A DNA stretch of 64,000 nucleotides, taken from Nocardia alba NBRC 108234. GTDB lineage: Bacteria; Actinomycetota; Actinomycetes; Mycobacteriales; Mycobacteriaceae. Made by a program: the position numbers and the translations under genes. Every line of letters starts with the position of its first letter. Positions within the stretch are counted from its first letter, which is position 1. The notes below the pieces were generated by a model. The model ran no database searches. It was not told the DNA's origin and saw nothing but the letters and a program-made list of their open reading frames with translations. The stretch covers positions 1 to 64,000 of the forward strand of contig NZ_BDAX01000009.1 of NCBI RefSeq assembly GCF_001612665.1. Reading direction: 5' to 3'. Below are positions 1 to 9,154 of the stretch, one piece after another.

Positions 1-464
1 TGCCACGTCTGGACGCCTCGGTGATGGAGAGCAGGGCGCAGGCGCGCATGGATCGCGCCATCAACCTGACCAAGGACGACCCGCTGGAACTGTGGGTCGT
101 GATGGACGAGGCGGCGATCCGCAGGGTGGTCGGCGGAGCGGCCACGATGGCGGGCCAGCTCGACCGGCTCCTCGACGAGACCAAGCGCAAGAACGTGATC
201 CTGCAGGTGCTTCCGTTCGACGCGGGCGCGCACCCCGGCATGGCCGGCTCGTTCACGCTGCTCGACTTCCGCAATCCCGTCGACCCCGAACTGGTGTACG
301 TGGAGAGCATGTCCGTGCACGACCTGGTCGAGGGGCACTCCGAGATCCGCCGATTCGGCGTGATCTTCGACCAGCTCCGGGCCATGGCGTTGAGTCCACG
401 CGATTCGGCGAAGCTGATCACCGAGGCCAGGGACGCGATCACCCGGTCCGCGTCCGGTCAGTAG
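1..464 (+). CDS. DUF5753-domain regulator, C-terminal part (5' end outside window)
   Basis: The reading frame is open from the window edge, so the true start lies upstream. The visible 147+ residues match the DUF5753 domain that follows an N-terminal Xre-type helix-turn-helix in actinobacterial Scr1-family antitoxin-like regulators. Seen features are the conserved RRVVGG segment, the LPF-AGAHPGMAGSF stretch and the YVES segment. In many actinomycetes such genes are followed by a small DUF397 gene. Here the next gene is convergent and overlaps the stop by 7 bp, so no DUF397 partner sits downstream. DNA binding is inferred from the family, because the HTH part is outside the window. Confidence 0.85.
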   Translation, partial: PRLDASVMESRAQARMDRAINLTKDDPLELWVVMDEAAIRRVVGGAATMAGQLDRLLDETKRKNVILQVLPFDAGAHPGMAGSFTLLDFRNPVDPELVYVESMSVHDLVEGHSEIRRFGVIFDQLRAMALSPRDSAKLITEARDAITRSASGQ

Positions 465-1267
465 CGGCTGGCGCGGCGGAAGCCGATCGCGGCGGGAACG
501 GCGAAGACCGCGATAGCGCCGAGCGACCATGCCAGGGTGGCCAGCAGCGGCCCGCGCACCGGCCCGCCGAGCGAGAGTCCGCGCATGGTGTCGATGGCGT
601 GTGTGAGTGGGTTGTGCTCCACGATCGGGCGCGCCCAACCGGGGTAGGCGGCGAGCGGGACGAACCCGGTACTGAAGAACATCAACAACGACGATCCCAG
701 CGAAACGAACTCCACCAGAGCGGCTTTCGCGGTGTACACCGCCAGTGCGGTGACCATCGTCGCGAAGCCGAGTCCGTACAGCACCGGGATGGCGAACAGG
801 GCGATCGCGGCGAACAGACCCTGGGTGAAGCGGAATCCGAGTACGACGCCGACCGCGAAGATCACCAGCGTGCACACCAGGATCCGGACGCCTTCGGCAA
901 CGACGCGCGAGAGCAGCCCCGAGGCGCGATGGACCGGCAGTACCCAGAACCGGGCGAGCAGTCCCGCATCGCGCTCGCGGCCGAGGGTGACGGCACCGGC
1001 CAGCGAACCCGACATCACCCCGACCAGCGAGACCATCGGCACCGAACCGTAGAGGGCGTCGGCGCCCGCGAACGACGACACCTGTTTGCCCAGTACCGCG
1101 TTGAGCATCACCAGCAGCAGGGCGGGGAAGAACAGCGCCTGCATCATCGTCAAGGGGTCTCGACCCCAGCGGGTCAGCAGCCGCCGGGTCTGGATCAGCG
1201 TCTGCGGCGCCAGCATGCGCAGCGACTCGGTGTGCCGGGCGAGGGCAGGCAGTGGGATGGTTGTCAT
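458..1267 (-). CDS. DrrC-like ABC-2 type transporter permease
   Basis: Predicted 269-residue integral membrane protein with about six hydrophobic segments. It closely resembles DrrC of the mycobacterial DrrABC exporter, sharing the QTLIQTRRLLTRW start region, the LARFWVLPVHRASGLLSR segment and the FFSTGFVPL-YPGW segment near the last membrane spans. It should form half of an exporter membrane channel, exporting a lipid or drug-like compound. The chosen ATG gives a 4-bp overlap with the upstream permease stop, implying translational coupling. No ATP-binding subunit gene adjoins it, so the ATPase must be encoded elsewhere or the complex is incomplete. Confidence 0.88.
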   Translation of the reverse strand: MTTIPLPALARHTESLRMLAPQTLIQTRRLLTRWGRDPLTMMQALFFPALLLVMLNAVLGKQVSSFAGADALYGSVPMVSLVGVMSGSLAGAVTLGRERDAGLLARFWVLPVHRASGLLSRVVAEGVRILVCTLVIFAVGVVLGFRFTQGLFAAIALFAIPVLYGLGFATMVTALAVYTAKAALVEFVSLGSSLLMFFSTGFVPLAAYPGWARPIVEHNPLTHAIDTMRGLSLGGPVRGPLLATLAWSLGAIAVFAVPAAIGFRRASRY

Positions 1268-2136
1268 GCCGACCTCCGGGCGGCGTGGCGCCAGGACAGG
1301 CCGCCGCAGACCACCAGAATGCCGAGCGCCCAGGCCAGCCCGGGGCCCAGCGTCGCGAGATCGACCGCGCCCGCGTCGCCGGTGGAATCGCCCGCCAGCG
1401 CGCGCAGGCCGTCGACGAACTGGGAGACGGGCTGGTTGCGGGCGAAACCCTGGATCCAGCCGGGGAATTGGCTCGCGGGCGCGAAGCCCGTCGACACCAT
1501 GCCGAAGATCAACTGGGGCAGCACCAGGATCTGGGTGGTGGCCTCGGGACTGGCCGACATACTGCCGAGCAGATCGGCGCCGCAGCACAGGGCGGTCGCG
1601 ATCAGCAGGGAGAACGCGAGGAAACCGACAGTGTGCCACCAGCTTCCGTAGAAGCGGAAACCGATGACGGCACCGCACACGAGCGCGGCGGCGACCGAGA
1701 TCACCGCACGGTGGGCGGCCATGGTGATTCTGGCCGCGAACGGAACCCACCGTGGCATCGGCAGGGTCGCGAACCGGGCATCGAGTCCGTCGCGGGCATC
1801 GGTGGCGGCGCGGAAAGCGGCCGTGATGGCGCAGAACGCCACCGCCTGCATGACGATCATCGGCATCAGGAACTGGGCGTAGCTGCTCAGGCCGTGGCCG
1901 TAGACGGTCATCACCAGATCGAGCGGGACATAGAAGCCGAGAGTGAACACCGCGGGGGCGAGCAGGGCGGTGAAGATCTCACCGGTGCGCCAGGCCGGGC
2001 GGATCAGCCGTCGCGCGAGCACCCACCACTGGGCGAACACGACCGTCGGCGCGCGATCTGTAGCGAACTCGTCGGCGGTCTGCACGTCCCCATCGTGGTC
2101 GATGGGCCGTGTGGCGCCGGGGAACCCGGTCAGCAT
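1264..2136 (-). CDS. DrrB-like ABC-2 type transporter permease
   Basis: Predicted 290-residue membrane protein with about six spans. It resembles mycobacterial DrrB: shared features are a W-V-L-RR start region, GFYVPL, AFRAATDA, CGAVIGFRFYGSW and the FARNQPVSQFVDGLRALAGD segment near the C terminus. Together with the following DrrC-like permease it should make a heterodimeric export channel. The ATG chosen overlaps the stop of the upstream thioesterase gene by 7 bp and the gene ends overlapping the next permease, so the three genes read as one operon. Substrate unknown; a lipid or non-ribosomal peptide product is an inference from the thioesterase neighbour. Confidence 0.88.
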   Translation of the reverse strand: MLTGFPGATRPIDHDGDVQTADEFATDRAPTVVFAQWWVLARRLIRPAWRTGEIFTALLAPAVFTLGFYVPLDLVMTVYGHGLSSYAQFLMPMIVMQAVAFCAITAAFRAATDARDGLDARFATLPMPRWVPFAARITMAAHRAVISVAAALVCGAVIGFRFYGSWWHTVGFLAFSLLIATALCCGADLLGSMSASPEATTQILVLPQLIFGMVSTGFAPASQFPGWIQGFARNQPVSQFVDGLRALAGDSTGDAGAVDLATLGPGLAWALGILVVCGGLSWRHAARRSA

Positions 2137-3056
2137 GTCGTGCGCGCCGAGAGTGGGGTGGTGGCCAGGATTCGAGCGATCTCGGGAAGGACGTCGGGTG
2201 CGGTGAGTTCGTCCGGAGTGGCGTCGAGGACGAAGCCGGTGACCGCGCCCTCGACATAGGGACGCCAACCGCGCACCGTGGCGCCGGGGTCGAGGCGATC
2301 GGCGCCGCCGGGCGCACGACCCGGGATACACACGGTGAGGTCGCCGGGCAGCCACGAGGGGCGGTGGCCGGACACCATGCGGGCGGCGGTGGCGCTCAGG
2401 GCGGCGAGGTGGTCGAGATCCTCGCCGGTGACGTCGAGCGTTCCCGCCATGGCGGCGTTGATCGCGGTCGCGTCGGCCGCGGTGTCGACACCGAGCAACG
2501 TGGCGACACGGTCGGCCGCCAGCGGCGCGGGGGCAGGTGCCTCGGGGTCGGCAGCGAGAAGGACGACGCGAACCTGCTCGCCTGCCGCGCGGAGCCGGAC
2601 CGCGACCTCATGGGCGACGAAGCCGCCCGCGGACCACCCCAGCAGCTGATATGGGCCGTGCGGGGCGAGGCGGCGGATCTCGGCGAGATAGCCGGCGGCG
2701 TAGTCGCGGATCGTGCGCGGTCGCGCGCTCGCCTGCAGTCCGTAGATCGGGACCCGTGGGTCGAGGTGAGCGACCAGGCCCGCGTAGTTCCAGGCCAGGA
2801 TCGCCTCCCCGGCCAGGCAGAACAGGGGCGCGCCGTCGACGTAGGTGGAGTGCGGGCGGATCGGCAGCACGACGGCTGTCGCCGCGGACTCGGCGCGCTC
2901 GGCCTCGACCGAGTCCGCGGAACAGGAATCGGGCTGATCAGCGGTCCACCCGCAGGCGGACGGATCATCACGACTGTTCACAACAAATGATAGATCGCGC
3001 GAAACCCTCAGCAGCCCAGTACTTTCGGGGGCTTTCGCCGTAGACCGACCGCGCAT
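2130..3056 (-). CDS. Stand-alone alpha/beta-hydrolase thioesterase domain protein (NRPS/PKS TE type)
   Basis: 308-residue protein. Residues from about 75 resemble the thioesterase domain at the end of non-ribosomal peptide synthetases: PLFCLAGEAILAW, then the nucleophile elbow GWSAGG with Ser at about 142, and an Asp at about 170 (LLAADPEA). In the usual catalytic-His region near the C terminus the sequence reads LDATPDELTAPDV, and no His is seen where related enzymes have G-D-H. The first 70 residues are low in recognisable features. The start ATG at 3056 is the best upstream candidate, but a later start is possible. It is the first gene of an operon with two DrrB/C-type permeases. Confidence 0.8.
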   Translation of the reverse strand: MRGRSTAKAPESTGLLRVSRDLSFVVNSRDDPSACGWTADQPDSCSADSVEAERAESAATAVVLPIRPHSTYVDGAPLFCLAGEAILAWNYAGLVAHLDPRVPIYGLQASARPRTIRDYAAGYLAEIRRLAPHGPYQLLGWSAGGFVAHEVAVRLRAAGEQVRVVLLAADPEAPAPAPLAADRVATLLGVDTAADATAINAAMAGTLDVTGEDLDHLAALSATAARMVSGHRPSWLPGDLTVCIPGRAPGGADRLDPGATVRGWRPYVEGAVTGFVLDATPDELTAPDVLPEIARILATTPLSARTTC

Positions 3057-3183
3057 CCGAACTCCTTCGCCGACCCGACCACAGATGGTGTGCGTTCCAC
3101 TGTCGCGCGGGAAGGCCCCGATCCCCCACCAACCCCGGGGACCGGTCTCGCCCACCAAGGGGGCGGCGAATACACCCAAGGTG

Positions 3184-3627
3184 TCAATACATGTGCGCGG
3201 GCAGACTGCGCGAACCCGACCACAGATCGTCGATCAGGCGCTCGTAACTGTCGGCGAGGTGATCGAGGCGGACCCATTCGTCGTCGCGGAGCGACTCGGG
3301 GATGCCTGCCGGGGCGATGAAAGCCTGCGAACTGTGCTCGGCGAGGCGATCGACCAAGCCACCGAGGGTTTCGCAGTGTTCGTCGGCCGCGGCGTGCGGA
3401 ATGGGCGCGGCGAGAATGACCCAGCGATCGATCGAACGCATCAACTGGGCGCGGCGCCGGTCGATGCGCTCGGACTCACTCCGCGCGGTGCCTGCCCGCA
3501 ACTGGTGCAGCAGCGCCAGCTCCCCGGCGGCGTGCAGGATGGGGTGGTCATCGTGTGGCAAACCATGGAACGCCGCAAGCAGGACGTCCCGACCGGGCAG
3601 CATCGACTCTCGTGGCGCAGGGCGCAT
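3184..3627 (-). CDS. DUF4254 family protein
   Basis: 147-residue soluble, mostly helical protein of the DUF4254 family, common as paralogues in Nocardia genomes and of unknown function. Family-like features seen are [12 protein letters not shown], the [11 protein letters not shown] stretch and [21 protein letters not shown]. The ATG at 3627 is preceded by a good ribosome-binding sequence (GGGGGAG, 6 nt spacing), which favours it over the internal ATG at 3603. It lies on the same strand as the thioesterase/permease operon, about 130 bp upstream, and could share its promoter. No signal peptide or membrane segment is visible. Confidence 0.8.
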   Translation of the reverse strand: MRPAPRESMLPGRDVLLAAFHGLPHDDHPILHAAGELALLHQLRAGTARSESERIDRRRAQLMRSIDRWVILAAPIPHAAADEHCETLGGLVDRLAEHSSQAFIAPAGIPESLRDDEWVRLDHLADSYERLIDDLWSGSRSLPAHMY

Positions 3628-3883
3628 TCACCGCTCCCCCGCCGAACCGACCACGTCAACGCGCGAAATTCTCATCTGGCACACCTCCGGCTCGGGTACG
3701 GCACCCCGGTGGAGGCACCGTCGCGTGCGCACGCAACACGTCGGGTGGATACCGATCCGTGTCCACCCGGCAACCATCGCGCCACCCACTGTCCCCTACA
3801 ACTGCCCGTCGACGGAAGCGAATGGACACCGGACATCGAAATTGTCCGCTTCGCCGCCCCGTGTCCGCCGCGCCCTCGCCGCC

Positions 3884-5230
3884 CTACTGCACGCGCAGAC
3901 TGCCGAAGAGACCGTCCTTCTCGTCTTCGGGACCCGCCGTGAAGTAGAGGGCGTTCGCGTCGCCGAGACTTTCGCCGTTGCCGAACATCAATGCCCGCAG
4001 GCCCTCGATCTCGACCGGCTTCGCCTGACTGTCGCGCAGGTAGTCGACGAAGGTACCGGTGGTGTCGTCGTAGGCCAGGACCCGGCCGAGGCCGGCGAAG
4101 TTGCCGATCAGCAGTTTGCCCGACAGCGCACCGAAGTTCGACGGTGCGATCGCCACGCCCCACGGCGCGTTGAGCCTGCCGCCGTCGTCGATGATGCGAA
4201 CCAGTTTGCCCGCGCCGTCGAACTCGGCGACCTTGCCCCGGTCCGGCTTACCGTGCGAATCGCGGTCCTTGTCGGCGTCGAGGGCGACTTCCTCGGCCTT
4301 GTCGAAGGCCTTCGGATCCTTGTCGTCGGGCCCGGTGACGGCGTAGGACACGAACACTCGGCTACCGAGGGTGGTGATGTTGAACGGCGCCGGATCGCCG
4401 GGCCTTGCCTTCTTGCCCTTCTCGGGCGAGGACGCGTCGATCACCTCGCCGGTGGCGAACGGGTTGGCGAACCCGGTGGTCGCGACCGGCTGCCAGAACT
4501 TGTCGAAGGTGCGGACCTGCGGGTCGGCGCCGAAATCGGCGGCCAGCAGCTTGTCACCCGTTGGGGCCAGCGCGATTCCGAAGAAGGCCATGCCCTGCGC
4601 CGAGCCGTCGAACACCTGGTTCGCGCCACCGTCGCGCCGCACGATCGCACCGTCGGGCGCCTGCTCGGTCCAGGCCGACAGCTTGCCCGAATCGGTGGCG
4701 AAGATGACGCGCGAGGAACCGCCGAGCGGGATCGGCATACCGTCCACATCGACCCACTGGTCGCGCACCGCGAACAGGTCCGAGGTGATCGGCGCCGGGT
4801 TGAACACGACGCCGGTGACCTTGCCGATGCTCTTATCGGAGGTGTCGGCGTCGGCACCGGGAATCCCGACGAGCTTGAGCTGGTCCTGGGTCAGCTTCCC
4901 CAGCTTGGGATCCGAGGACGACTGCACATCGCCGAGGAACTGGAACGACTTACCGCCCGCACCGACCCAGAAATGCCCACCCGCGCCCTTCGGCCCCGCG
5001 GCCAGCCCCCACGCATCGACCATGCCGGGCAACGTGAACTGGGCGTGATAGGAGTCTTTGTCCGCGGCGAGGTTGGTCTGGCCGTAGCGATTGCCGTCCA
5101 GCGCGGTGACGTCGTCGGTCGAAGGCTCGGTGTTCGAGCACGCCACGGCGAGCAGCACTGCCGCGCCGAGTACCGCGCCGCGCACCAGCCCGGACCGCAT
5201 CCGGCGAGCGCCCCTCACATGTCCGTTCAC
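3884..5230 (-). CDS. TIGR03118-family beta-propeller lipoprotein
   Basis: 448-residue exported protein. The N terminus has a charged region, a hydrophobic stretch and a lipobox (LLAVAC, Cys at about residue 31), so it is probably a lipoprotein anchored outside the cell membrane. The rest matches the TIGR03118 family, with repeated segments such as [31 protein letters not shown] and [14 protein letters not shown] that suggest an NHL/SMP-30-like beta-propeller. No catalytic function is established. The GTG start at 5230 follows AAAGGA with 6 nt spacing. It is divergent from the nitrobindin-like gene across about 117 bp. Confidence 0.88.
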   Translation of the reverse strand: MNGHVRGARRMRSGLVRGAVLGAAVLLAVACSNTEPSTDDVTALDGNRYGQTNLAADKDSYHAQFTLPGMVDAWGLAAGPKGAGGHFWVGAGGKSFQFLGDVQSSSDPKLGKLTQDQLKLVGIPGADADTSDKSIGKVTGVVFNPAPITSDLFAVRDQWVDVDGMPIPLGGSSRVIFATDSGKLSAWTEQAPDGAIVRRDGGANQVFDGSAQGMAFFGIALAPTGDKLLAADFGADPQVRTFDKFWQPVATTGFANPFATGEVIDASSPEKGKKARPGDPAPFNITTLGSRVFVSYAVTGPDDKDPKAFDKAEEVALDADKDRDSHGKPDRGKVAEFDGAGKLVRIIDDGGRLNAPWGVAIAPSNFGALSGKLLIGNFAGLGRVLAYDDTTGTFVDYLRDSQAKPVEIEGLRALMFGNGESLGDANALYFTAGPEDEKDGLFGSLRVQ

Positions 5231-5347
5231 GTTCTTGTCCTTTCGCGACCTTCCGCCGGACGGCGTTCAGGCGACGCTGACCTTATCGCGGCTGATGTGG
5301 CGGTGTGCCGCGACCGTCACAGGAACCTCGGGGCTACGCTGTCGGCC

Positions 5348-5845
5348 GTGGTCGAACCTTCCCCCAACATCGCCCCGCACCCCGACATCGCCGCCCTGGC
5401 ACCACTACTCGGCACCTGGCGCGGCCGGGGCACGGGCGAATACCCGACCATCGAATCCTTCGACTACCTCGAGGAGATCGCCTTCGGACACGTGGGCAAA
5501 CCGTTCCTCGCCTACACGCAGCGGACCAGGGCCGGCTCCGACGGCAGGCCGCTGCACGCCGAGACCGGCTACCTGCGCAGTCCGGCGCCCGGACGGGTGG
5601 AACTGATCCTCGCCCACCCGACCGGAATCACCGAGATCTGCGAGGGCACGATCACCGAAACCGTGGACGGAATTCGCCTGGAATTGAACTCCACGAATAT
5701 CGGCCTGAGCGAATCGGCAAAGCCGGTTACCGCGGTAGGCCGCTCATTCCATGTCACCGGCGACACCATCGAGTACACGTTGCGTATGGCGGCGGTCGGC
5801 GAATCTTTGCAGCATCATCTGGCGGCGACACTGCAACGCGGATGA
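5348..5845 (+). CDS. Nitrobindin-like heme-binding beta-barrel protein (peroxynitrite isomerase family)
   Basis: 165-residue protein of the nitrobindin/FABP-like (DUF1794, THAP4-type) family. Diagnostic features are the N-terminal [13 protein letters not shown] motif that starts the ten-stranded barrel, the ETGYLR segment and the C-terminal HHLAATLQR, where the family places its heme-ligating His. Characterised actinobacterial members bind ferric heme and convert peroxynitrite to nitrate, so a nitrosative-stress role is likely. The GTG at 5348 is chosen because family members begin within about 15 residues of the GTW motif. No obvious operon partner. Confidence 0.9.
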   Translation: MVEPSPNIAPHPDIAALAPLLGTWRGRGTGEYPTIESFDYLEEIAFGHVGKPFLAYTQRTRAGSDGRPLHAETGYLRSPAPGRVELILAHPTGITEICEGTITETVDGIRLELNSTNIGLSESAKPVTAVGRSFHVTGDTIEYTLRMAAVGESLQHHLAATLQRG

Positions 5846-6108
5846 GTCATCGGCGATTCGTTTACATCGCCGGATAGGCTGTGATCAGCACCTTTATCGG
5901 ATCGGAACCGATAATTCATCTTTTCATCACGACCGAATAGCGGTTGTGTTCGAACACGCCCGCACATAGGGCAACAATTGCGTTTCGCTTGCTGACGCCG
6001 CCTGTTGCCGCAGTAACCGCCGTTCTACGGTTGCGTATCAGCAAATCCTCAGAAATCGAACAGGTTGCCCCGCGAACACGTCGAAACCCTGAATGAGGGA
6101 GACGAACC
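5846..6108. other. Intergenic region with a 12-bp perfect palindrome
   Basis: Locally more AT-rich gap between the nitrobindin-like gene and the small secreted peptide. It holds a perfect palindrome GTGTTCGAACAC at 5946-5957, about 150 bp upstream of the small peptide start. It could be an operator of a dimeric regulator; nothing in the sequence identifies which. No other feature seen. Confidence 0.4.
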
Positions 6109-6312
6109 ATGAGGCGCTCTACCTTGATCTTGACCACTGCGGGGATGATCCTCGGCGGCGCGGCCGCCATCGACGTCCTCGACAGCGCGGCCACCGCCGC
6201 GCCGGAACCCGTTGCCAGCTACAACGTGCTGCACGACACCGCGTCATCCCACACCGACAGCACATCGCTCGCGGTGGTGCGGGGTCTGCTGGCGACCGAG
6301 AACGCCAACTGA
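6109..6312 (+). CDS. Small secreted peptide of unknown function
   Basis: 67-residue predicted exported peptide. It has a basic start (MRRS), a hydrophobic stretch to about residue 20 and an Ala-rich region with possible signal-peptidase sites (DSAATAAPE) near residue 30. That would leave a mature peptide of about 35 residues, rich in Ser, Thr and Ala and without Cys. The ATG follows GGGAGACGAACC, a reasonable ribosome-binding site. No homologue is recognised. Codon use resembles the neighbours, and the signal-like start makes a real gene more likely than chance. Confidence 0.55.
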   Translation: MRRSTLILTTAGMILGGAAAIDVLDSAATAAPEPVASYNVLHDTASSHTDSTSLAVVRGLLATENAN

Positions 6313-6367
6313 CCCGACACCATCACGAATCGAAGTCTGTCACTGCCTCGCCCGTCCGATCGGCGTG

Positions 6368-8164
6368 TCAATAGCCGGGGGGCAGCGCGGCGAACATATC
6401 CCGGGTAACGGCCACCGCGTTGTCGGAACTGCCGCCCTTCACCAGCAATGTCGCAAACGCGATATCCCCGCGATAGCCGACGAACCACGAATGCGATCCA
6501 CCGTCGACCTCGGCCTCGCCGGTCTTGCCATAGACCTCGCCCTGATCTCTGATGCGTTCGGCCGTACCGCCGGTGACCACCATGCGCATCATCGAACGCA
6601 GGCCCTCGACCACGTCCGGCGCGATCGCGGGCCGATCCCCGGTGACCTCCGTCGGCCTGCCCGCGATCAGATACGGCACCGGTGCGGCGCCGTTGGCTAC
6701 CGTCGCGGCCATCACCGCCATCCCGAACGGGCTCACCACCACGCGGCCCTGCCCGATGCCGTCCTCTGCGCGCTGCACCAGCGCGTCGGCCTTCGGCACC
6801 GACCCCGACATCGTCGGCAGGCCTTCGACCCGGTAGTCCTGCCCGACGCCCAGGCGCGCCGCGGCCTGCGTGAGCGCGTCGGGTTCGAGCTTGCTGGCCA
6901 GTCTGGCGAAGGTGGTGTTGCACGACCGCTCGTAGGCGGTGGCCATCGGTACGTCACCGACGGAGAACATGTTGTAGTTGGGAATGGTGCGTTCGCCGAT
7001 GATGGTGCTGCTCGGACAGGGCAGCACGGTCTCCGGCGTGGCCAGCCCGGAAGCCATCGCCGCCGACGCGGTGACCGTCTTGAAGATCGAGCCCGGCGGA
7101 TACTGTCCGCTGGTGGCGACCGGGCCGTCGCGGTCGGCGTACTTGTTCTGCGCCACCGCGAGGATCGCACCGGTCGACGGGCGGAGCACCACCATCATGG
7201 CCCGCTCGGTGCGCAGGTCCACCGCCTGCTGGGCGGAATTCTGCACGAACCGGTCGATGCTCAGCGCGAACGACGGCGCGGGTTCGGCCGCCTCCTCGTG
7301 CAACACATCGAGATCGGCGCCGTCGGCATTGCGGGTGACCACGCTCCAGCCCGCCTTCCCGTCGACCTCGGCGATCACCGTCTTGCGGACCTGGGTGAGC
7401 AGGTCGGGCGCGAATTTGCGGTCGGTGGGCACCATGTCCCACTCCTGGGTCAGCGTCACGCCCGGCAGCCCGATCAGCTCGCCGCCGATGGTCTCGGCCT
7501 CGTACTCGTTGAGCAGGATCACGGTGTGCGCGCCGTCGGTCTTGCGCGCCACGGCGAGGATGGACTGCGGGGTATAGGCGACCGGGTCGATGCGGCTCAG
7601 CGCCGCGGCGAGCGTACCGGCGACGCGGGTCGGGTCGGGGGCGTCCGCCACGGTGAACTTCACTCGTGAGACCTTGCCCGGGACCAGCACATCGCTGCCC
7701 GCCGCCTCGTTGACCCTGGCGCGTGGGGCGGGCCGGGTGCGCAACTCCATACTCTGGGTGTCACCGAGTTGGGGGTGGATGTCGGCGGAGCTCCAGCGAA
7801 CCAGCCAGCGCCCATCGCTGCGGCCCATCTGCAATTCACCGGAGTAGGTCCACTGACGCCCCTTGGGCAGGGTCCACTCGTAGGTGTAGTCGACCGTCGC
7901 GGTGTCGCCGGTGACGCGTGCGTCGCCGGTGCGGATCGACAACTTCTCCGCCTGCAAGGCCTGCCACGTCGAAGTCAGTGCCGCCGTGGCCTTCTCAGGG
8001 GCGGTGGTCAGCGCCGCGGCCGCGGCGAGATCACGTTCGGCGAACGCCGCGGCGAAGGCGTCGGCGGCGGGCACCGGTCCCTGGGCACCGGCAGAACAGG
8101 CGGTCGCCGCGACAGCGAGGGCGGCCACCGCGCACGTGGTGAGCATCCGTGTCCTCATCGGCAC
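6368..8164 (-). CDS. Penicillin-binding lipoprotein (transpeptidase), Rv2864c-like
   Basis: 598-residue peptidoglycan transpeptidase. The N terminus has a signal with lipobox (AATAC, Cys 23), then an NTF2-like MecA_N domain (about 30-145), a dimerisation-type region and the penicillin-binding domain. Active-site motifs are all present: SxxK as SIFK (Ser about 359), SxN as SCN (about 414-416) and KTG (about 547-549). It should cross-link wall peptides outside the membrane and bind beta-lactams. The synteny with ispG and the GNAT gene matches M. tuberculosis Rv2864c-Rv2868c. The GTG at 8164 is used; an ATG two codons later is equally possible. Confidence 0.92.
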   Translation of the reverse strand: MPMRTRMLTTCAVAALAVAATACSAGAQGPVPAADAFAAAFAERDLAAAAALTTAPEKATAALTSTWQALQAEKLSIRTGDARVTGDTATVDYTYEWTLPKGRQWTYSGELQMGRSDGRWLVRWSSADIHPQLGDTQSMELRTRPAPRARVNEAAGSDVLVPGKVSRVKFTVADAPDPTRVAGTLAAALSRIDPVAYTPQSILAVARKTDGAHTVILLNEYEAETIGGELIGLPGVTLTQEWDMVPTDRKFAPDLLTQVRKTVIAEVDGKAGWSVVTRNADGADLDVLHEEAAEPAPSFALSIDRFVQNSAQQAVDLRTERAMMVVLRPSTGAILAVAQNKYADRDGPVATSGQYPPGSIFKTVTASAAMASGLATPETVLPCPSSTIIGERTIPNYNMFSVGDVPMATAYERSCNTTFARLASKLEPDALTQAAARLGVGQDYRVEGLPTMSGSVPKADALVQRAEDGIGQGRVVVSPFGMAVMAATVANGAAPVPYLIAGRPTEVTGDRPAIAPDVVEGLRSMMRMVVTGGTAERIRDQGEVYGKTGEAEVDGGSHSWFVGYRGDIAFATLLVKGGSSDNAVAVTRDMFAALPPGY

Positions 8165-8214
8165 CGATGGTAGCGGCGAAAAGCCGCCTCACCTCGACGC
8201 CACGCGCCAAAGTT

Positions 8215-9102
8215 TCAGTCCACCAGGACGGTTGCGAAGGTAGCGATCTGGCGGAACCCCACCCGGCTGTAGGCGCTGCGGGCGACCCGGTTGTAGTCGT
8301 TGACGTAGAGGCTCGCCGTACGACCGGTTGCCACAACAGCATTGGCGACCGAGGCGGTCCCGGCGGTGCCCACCCCGGCACCCCGGAATTCGGGATGCAC
8401 CCACACGCCCTGGATCTGGCCGGTTCGCCGCGACAGGGCACCGATCTCGGCTTTGTACACGACCTCACCGTCCTCGAAACGTGCCCAGGCCCTACCGGAT
8501 TCGATGAGACTGGTGATCCGCCGTCGATAGCCGCGCCCACCGTCGCCCGCGCGCGGGTCGATGCCGACCTCCTCGATGAACATGGCGATCGCGGCGGTCA
8601 GGTAGCGGTCGATCTCGTCGGGGCGCACGCGGCGCACTCCCCCATCCGCGCGCGCGGCGGCGGGCTTGGCCAGCGCCAGCAGCGGCTGATCAGCACGTAG
8701 CTCTCTGGCCGGACCCCAGGTCGGCAGCAGCATCTCCCACAGCGGGAGGGCTAGTTCGCGCCTTCCGACCACCGAGGAACACACCCGCGGCCAACGGCCG
8801 GCCCGATCGGCGAACGCGCGCAATGCCTGCCGATCACCGCGCAGCGGCACCAGATTGGCGCCGGAGAAACACAGCGAATCGGCCGGTCCGCCGCGGCTCC
8901 ACAGCTCGCCGGCACCGGTCCGGGAGTCGATCCCGAATTCCTGGACCCGGGCGGCGATCATGCACGACGCCACCGGGTCGGTATCGAGGACGCGCAGCAC
9001 CTCACCGAGATCTCGCACGGCCACCGGGCGCGCGGGAGCGGTTTTGGACCGTCGCGTCGGCTCCAGCAGACTCCGCACGGCACCAGCCTGCCACGAAAGC
9101 AC
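8215..9102 (-). CDS. GNAT-family N-acetyltransferase, Rv2867c-like
   Basis: 295-residue two-domain protein. The N-terminal half (to about 150) resembles the DUF4081 region found before actinobacterial GNAT domains. The C-terminal half carries the acetyl-CoA-binding signature, seen as QIQGVWVHPEFRGAGVGTA with the R-G-x-G-x-G-x-A-like loop, followed by SLYVNDYN and YSRVGFRQIA. The acceptor substrate is unknown. It lies between ispG and the penicillin-binding lipoprotein, as in mycobacteria (Rv2867c), and is probably cotranscribed with ispG (52-bp gap). Confidence 0.88.
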   Translation of the reverse strand: MLSWQAGAVRSLLEPTRRSKTAPARPVAVRDLGEVLRVLDTDPVASCMIAARVQEFGIDSRTGAGELWSRGGPADSLCFSGANLVPLRGDRQALRAFADRAGRWPRVCSSVVGRRELALPLWEMLLPTWGPARELRADQPLLALAKPAAARADGGVRRVRPDEIDRYLTAAIAMFIEEVGIDPRAGDGGRGYRRRITSLIESGRAWARFEDGEVVYKAEIGALSRRTGQIQGVWVHPEFRGAGVGTAGTASVANAVVATGRTASLYVNDYNRVARSAYSRVGFRQIATFATVLVD

Positions 9103-9154
9103 GCCGAGCGGTACGGGTCCGCCGAATCCGACGTAGGACCGTGAGGATCCCGGT

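Noticed and set aside
3302..5347. Upstream extension of the nitrobindin-like frame to 847 codons
   Set aside because: The extension is antisense to the beta-propeller lipoprotein gene; only the last 165 codons from GTG 5348 match a known family.
5946..5957. LexA (SOS) box
   Set aside because: The mycobacterial box needs GAAC and GTTC half-sites four bases apart in that order; here the halves are GTTC then GAAC with no gap.
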